Below are positions 61,070 to 64,000 of a stretch of 64,000 nucleotides of DNA, piece after piece (positions within the stretch are counted from its first letter, which is position 1; each line of letters opens with the position of its first letter). Under the pieces are notes generated by a model, which saw nothing but the letters and a program-made list of their open reading frames with translations, ran no database searches and had not been told where the DNA came from. The DNA is from Acidobacteriota bacterium (GTDB taxonomy: Bacteria > Acidobacteriota > Aminicenantia > Aminicenantales > Saccharicenantaceae). The position numbers and the translations under genes were made by a program. The DNA lies in the NCBI GenBank assembly GCA_033549365.1, contig JAWSUF010000014.1:1-64000 (forward strand), read 5' to 3'.

Positions 61070-62032
61070 ATGTCGTTAAGGCGGCTTCCCAAGCATCATT
61101 GGAACAGGGTGATCGGACGTGTCGGCGGCGCCGTCTATCACAGGGAGATCGCCCTCCAGAAGAGGCGGGAAACCCTCGGCCTGGTCGAATCCGCGTCGCC
61201 GCCGGGGGCCGGCCTGGCCCTGCTGAAGACCGATCTCTTCGAGGAGGCCTACGGCCCGGACGCTCTGATGGGGGAGCTTTCCCGGCTCTACGGCCGCTGC
61301 TTCGGCATCGATTATTCCGATGTCACCGCGGCCCGGGCCGCCCGGAGGTTCCCGGAATGCCGCGCGGCGGCCGCCGATGTCTGTCGGCTTCCTTTCGTTG
61401 AAGGAAGCTTCGATGTCGTGCTGTCGAACTCCACCCTGGATCATTTTCCGCCCGCGCTCCTTCCCGGAGCGTTCGCCGAAATTGCCCGCGTCCTCAAACC
61501 CGGAGGAAGGCTGGCTCTGACCCTGGACAACGGGCACAACATCTTCCACCGGATCTCCAACGCGCTCCGCCGCCGGGCGGGCATGGTCTATGCCGACCGA
61601 TGCTACACGATGGGCGAGGTGCGGCGGCTTCTCACCGCGAGCGGCCTGGAGGTCCTCTCCGCCGGGACGCTGGTCCACATTCCCCCGGGCTTCAATTTCC
61701 TGGCCAAGGCGGGCGGCCGGATTTTCGGGCCGGGCCTCGATGTCTGGGTCCGCCGCGCCGCCGCCGCCTTTGATCGCCTCGGCAAGAAAGCCGGCGGCCG
61801 CTACACCGCCCGCTTCATCACCTTTTGTTGCTTGGCTTCACAGGGTCCGGCGCCAATCGTCAATAGCCCGGTTCGCGTAGTCCAGGAACTCGTCGCGGTT
61901 ATCTGGGGATATCCGGACGGAGCGCCCTTTCCTGCGGACAATCTCGATCTGGCTTTTGAAGGAATCCCTTTGCGGCGCGCATCGACTCGACGGTCTCGAA
62001 GGGGATTGTCCAGAAGAAGCGGCCGATTTTGA
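61070..62032 (+). CDS. Second class I SAM-dependent methyltransferase
   Basis: Up to 320 aa. GRCFGIDYSDVTAARAAR (motif I variant), ADVCRLPFVEGSFDVVLSNSTLDHFP and IARVLKPGGRLALTLDNG are clear. The N-terminus lacks the usual first GxGxG glycine loop in full form. The true 3' end is uncertain: the last 200 bases overlap the coding strand of the membrane protein gene on the other strand (61838-62285) and translate to unusual Arg-rich sequence, so the natural stop may be nearer 61838. Follows the first methyltransferase by 4 bases. Confidence 0.78.
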   Translation: MSLRRLPKHHWNRVIGRVGGAVYHREIALQKRRETLGLVESASPPGAGLALLKTDLFEEAYGPDALMGELSRLYGRCFGIDYSDVTAARAARRFPECRAAAADVCRLPFVEGSFDVVLSNSTLDHFPPALLPGAFAEIARVLKPGGRLALTLDNGHNIFHRISNALRRRAGMVYADRCYTMGEVRRLLTASGLEVLSAGTLVHIPPGFNFLAKAGGRIFGPGLDVWVRRAAAAFDRLGKKAGGRYTARFITFCCLASQGPAPIVNSPVRVVQELVAVIWGYPDGAPFPADNLDLAFEGIPLRRASTRRSRRGLSRRSGRF

Positions 62033-62285
62033 TCCGGAGCCTGTCCCTGTGCACGACGACCTTCGCGGGGAGCGTGAGCCAGTAGGTGAACAGGATGAAC
62101 GCGGCCCCGCCGATCAGGAAGAAACCCGAGAGTCGCATCTCGGCGTCGGGTCCCTCGGGAATAAGTCCGGCAATACGAACCCAGCCTGAAAGGATCAGTC
62201 CCGCGGCGGTCATCAGGACGACCGGGAAACCCAGAAAGAATTTGACCCACCGGTCATACCGGAAGCCCGTCTCAAACAGGATCAT
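61838..62285 (-). pseudogene. Small membrane protein with PH-like tail, frameshifted
   Basis: From ATG 62285 (overlapping the PPDK regulator's stop by ATGA) two hydrophobic segments are followed by VVVHRDRLRIKIGRFFWTIPFETVESM. The open frame then runs into Arg-rich sequence, but a one-base shift near 61950-61957 (a TTTT run beside GG) opens IEIVRRKGRSVRISPDNRDEF to a stop at 61838, a natural PH-like domain end. Span is 448 bases, one over a multiple of three. Repaired length about 148 aa. Confidence 0.72.
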
Positions 62286-63115
62286 CTCTCCCAATGGAAC
62301 CACCCGTTTTTGCCCTTTCCCTTTTTTCCGCGCAGGGCGATGATTTCGCTGGCCAGCTCTTCGATGGGCTTGTTGGTGACATTGATGATCGTCCATCCGT
62401 CGTGCTTGGCGTAGTAATTCCGGGCGAACATCAGCTCGCTCCGGACGAATTCCGGATCGGCGTAGCGGCCGGCCGCGCCCCGGAGAAATTCCGACCTCGA
62501 TCGGCGGAGTTCGGCCAGCTGGCGGGCGTTCGTGTCCATGCAGAAGACCCTGTTCGGGGGCAGTTTCGACAGGATTTCCGGAGGCTCCAGGTTGTAGATG
62601 ACGGGAATGTTGGCCGCAAACCAGCCCTTGAAGGCCAGGTAGATACTGAGCGGTGTTTTGAACGTCCGGGAGACGCCCAGAAGGACGATCTCCGCCTTGC
62701 GGATGTCTTCGAGGCGCTGTCCGTCGTCGTGCTTGATGGCATACTCCATGGTCTCGATGCGGCGGAAGTAGGAGTCGTTGAGCTTGGTGAACAGGCCCGG
62801 CTTTGCCGAGGGCGATGTGGCCAGAGTTTCCGACAAGCGGGCGAGAAGCGGCCCCATGAGGTCGATGGATTCGACGTTGTTTTCCCGGCCGAATTTGACC
62901 ATGGCTTCGCGGATGGAGTCCGTGACGATGGTATGGACGATGAACCCGCCGGCTTCGGCCGCCTCGCAGACGACCTGCCGGGCGCGGGTCTTGGTCCGGA
63001 CCTTGGGCCTGACCACGATCTCGACCTCGGCTCCGGGAAACTGAGCCAGGGCGGCCCGCAAGGCATGCTGGGCCGTATGCCCCGTCCCGTCGGAGACGAC
63101 GAAGATGGTGTTCAT
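62282..63115 (-). CDS. Pyruvate, phosphate dikinase regulatory protein (DUF299)
   Basis: 277 aa. GVSRTFKTPLSIYLAFKGWFAANIP is the signature P-loop-like block of the bifunctional PPDK/PEP-synthase regulators. They phosphorylate the dikinase with ADP and dephosphorylate it with phosphate, releasing pyrophosphate. VVSDGTGHTAQH and YNLEPP match the family. The gene is overlapped at its start by the redoxin stop and at its end by the membrane protein start. Confidence 0.93.
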   Translation of the reverse strand: MNTIFVVSDGTGHTAQHALRAALAQFPGAEVEIVVRPKVRTKTRARQVVCEAAEAGGFIVHTIVTDSIREAMVKFGRENNVESIDLMGPLLARLSETLATSPSAKPGLFTKLNDSYFRRIETMEYAIKHDDGQRLEDIRKAEIVLLGVSRTFKTPLSIYLAFKGWFAANIPVIYNLEPPEILSKLPPNRVFCMDTNARQLAELRRSRSEFLRGAAGRYADPEFVRSELMFARNYYAKHDGWTIINVTNKPIEELASEIIALRGKKGKGKNGWFHWER

Positions 63116-63834
63116 TCTTTCAGGCAGCCGAGCATCTTGAGGACGTAGTCCCAGGAGGGGCGGTCGAAGGTGTTCTGGCTGACGTATTTAAAAACGAGCT
63201 TGCCCTCCGTGTCGAGCAGGAATATCGTCGGAATGTTCTGGGCGACCTTGCTGCCGCCCCACTCCTCGGCGAAAAGCCCGAGGCCTCCTGCAAGCTTTCG
63301 TTCGGCGTCGATCAGGACGGGGAAGGGCATGGGCACGGGCGCATCCGCATCCCACAGCATGTTCAGCGGAAACATCTCCCGGAAGCGCTCCATGCGCCGC
63401 CGCCCGGCCTCGTCGAGCGCCGCCTCGTCGGGCGGGTTTTTCCAGTCGCGGATCTTCGCGAGCTGGGCCGGAAAATCGCCCACCCATTTCGTCACGGTTT
63501 CGGTGTCGTAGGGGAGGACAACGAGCACCTCAAGGTTGTGTTTCTCCCGGATCTTTTCGGCCTTCTCCATCTCGATGAGTTCGGCGAGCTGATAGTTGCA
63601 GATCGTGCACCAGGCCGTCGGCGAGGCATAACCGCGCGGGAAGAGAACGAGGACGTTCTTGCCCTTGAGACCGGCCGGATTGACCGTTCCCCCCTGGAAT
63701 GCGGGAAGTTCGATTCCGGGCATGGCCTGCCCGAGCGTGATCGGCCGGATTTCGGGCGTCTGGGCGAAAGCACCCGCCGCGCCGAATGCGATCAAAGCCG
63801 CCGCTGCCAGCGAAAGAGTCAAGTTGCGCTTCAT
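63112..63834 (-). CDS. Exported redoxin / thioredoxin-like protein
   Basis: 240 aa. Signal peptide (LAAAALIAFGAAGAFAQ). Peroxiredoxin/TlpA-like fold with WCTIC (CxxC) after LVLFPRGYASPTA, and FPVLIDAERKLAGGLG later. GGAGG precedes ATG 63834, 5 bases. Probably a periplasmic thiol reductant or peroxidase-like protein. Its ATG overlaps the stop of the partial gene upstream. Confidence 0.88.
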   Translation of the reverse strand: MKRNLTLSLAAAALIAFGAAGAFAQTPEIRPITLGQAMPGIELPAFQGGTVNPAGLKGKNVLVLFPRGYASPTAWCTICNYQLAELIEMEKAEKIREKHNLEVLVVLPYDTETVTKWVGDFPAQLAKIRDWKNPPDEAALDEAGRRRMERFREMFPLNMLWDADAPVPMPFPVLIDAERKLAGGLGLFAEEWGGSKVAQNIPTIFLLDTEGKLVFKYVSQNTFDRPSWDYVLKMLGCLKE

Positions 63835-64000
63835 TGTGACCTCCAAACGATAACGGATTTTTCGAGGGCCTCGGCCAGCCGGGCCCGGCCCGCCTTTTCG
63901 TCGGACTCGCTGATGATGAAAACCGCCCGGCCGTCCCTTCGCCCGTAGAGCATAAGGCGTCCCTCGGGCGACCGGGCCGAGACGATCCCCCCGCCCTCCT
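63831..64000 (-). CDS. C-terminal part of an unknown protein, cut by window edge
   Basis: The last 55-56 codons (RSPEGRLMLYGRRDGRAVFIISES, then LAEALEKSVIVW) are in frame to a TGA that overlaps the redoxin start by ATGA. No family recognised from this fragment; it continues past the window end. Confidence 0.6.
   Translation of the reverse strand, partial: EGGGIVSARSPEGRLMLYGRRDGRAVFIISESDEKAGRARLAEALEKSVIVWRSQ

Overview
The window looks like a high-GC, Gram-negative chromosome segment. Its gene mix fits an Aminicenantes/Acidobacteriota-type bacterium: many 6-bladed beta-propeller (NHL-like) secreted proteins and lipoproteins, S9 and M28 exported peptidases, a BNR/sortilin-like propeller lipoprotein, a VWA-type protein, an Omp85-like outer-membrane protein and a heptosyltransferase. 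That placement is inferred from gene content only. No rRNA, tRNA, CRISPR array or insertion sequence was recognised.

Layout. 0-20 kb is mostly catabolic and housekeeping: an exported glycosidase-like protein, a GntR regulator, two S9 peptidases, an ATP-grasp protein, a Tat-exported DUF362 protein, a phosphofructokinase with pyrophosphate-type residues, pyrE, an amidohydrolase lipoprotein, a hicAB module, an M28 peptidase and an ABC ATPase/permease pair. 19.7-31.5 kb is a mosaic accessory region: mntA-hepT, an AbrB-PIN pair, a DUF4143 ATPase and five beta-propeller genes (two damaged), with several short duplicated relics of the same genes scattered between them. 31.7-39.4 kb has a propeller lipoprotein, alanine racemase, a very large exported protein of different composition, and a broken partial copy of alanine racemase on its far side. 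39.5-54.5 kb has membrane and ABC proteins, a GNAT/aminotransferase/ornithine-cyclodeaminase operon, a HerA-like ATPase, an Omp85-like protein, an M28 peptidase fused to a cyclophilin-like domain, an HD-GYP protein and an ATP/ADP-translocase-like carrier. 54.7-64 kb has glycerate kinase, a heptosyltransferase, a five-gene operon of unknown product (unknown protein, signal-less NMT1-like protein, adenylate-forming enzyme, two methyltransferases), a frameshifted membrane protein, a PPDK regulatory protein and an exported redoxin.

The most interesting signals are not protein genes. Two transcripts (near 56.08 and 57.25 kb) begin with the same kind of structured RNA: a stem at the predicted 5' end whose paired bases differ completely between the copies, a 12-base loop containing the same GCCGGCTGG, and a downstream CAGCCGGC that can pair with that loop. 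A consistent promoter geometry was also seen: at five genes (hicA, mntA, alr, glycerate kinase, DUF4143 ATPase) the -10 hexamer ends only 6-7 bases before the ATG, which predicts leaderless mRNAs. Pyrophosphate-linked central metabolism is suggested by the PPi-type phosphofructokinase and the PPDK regulatory protein.
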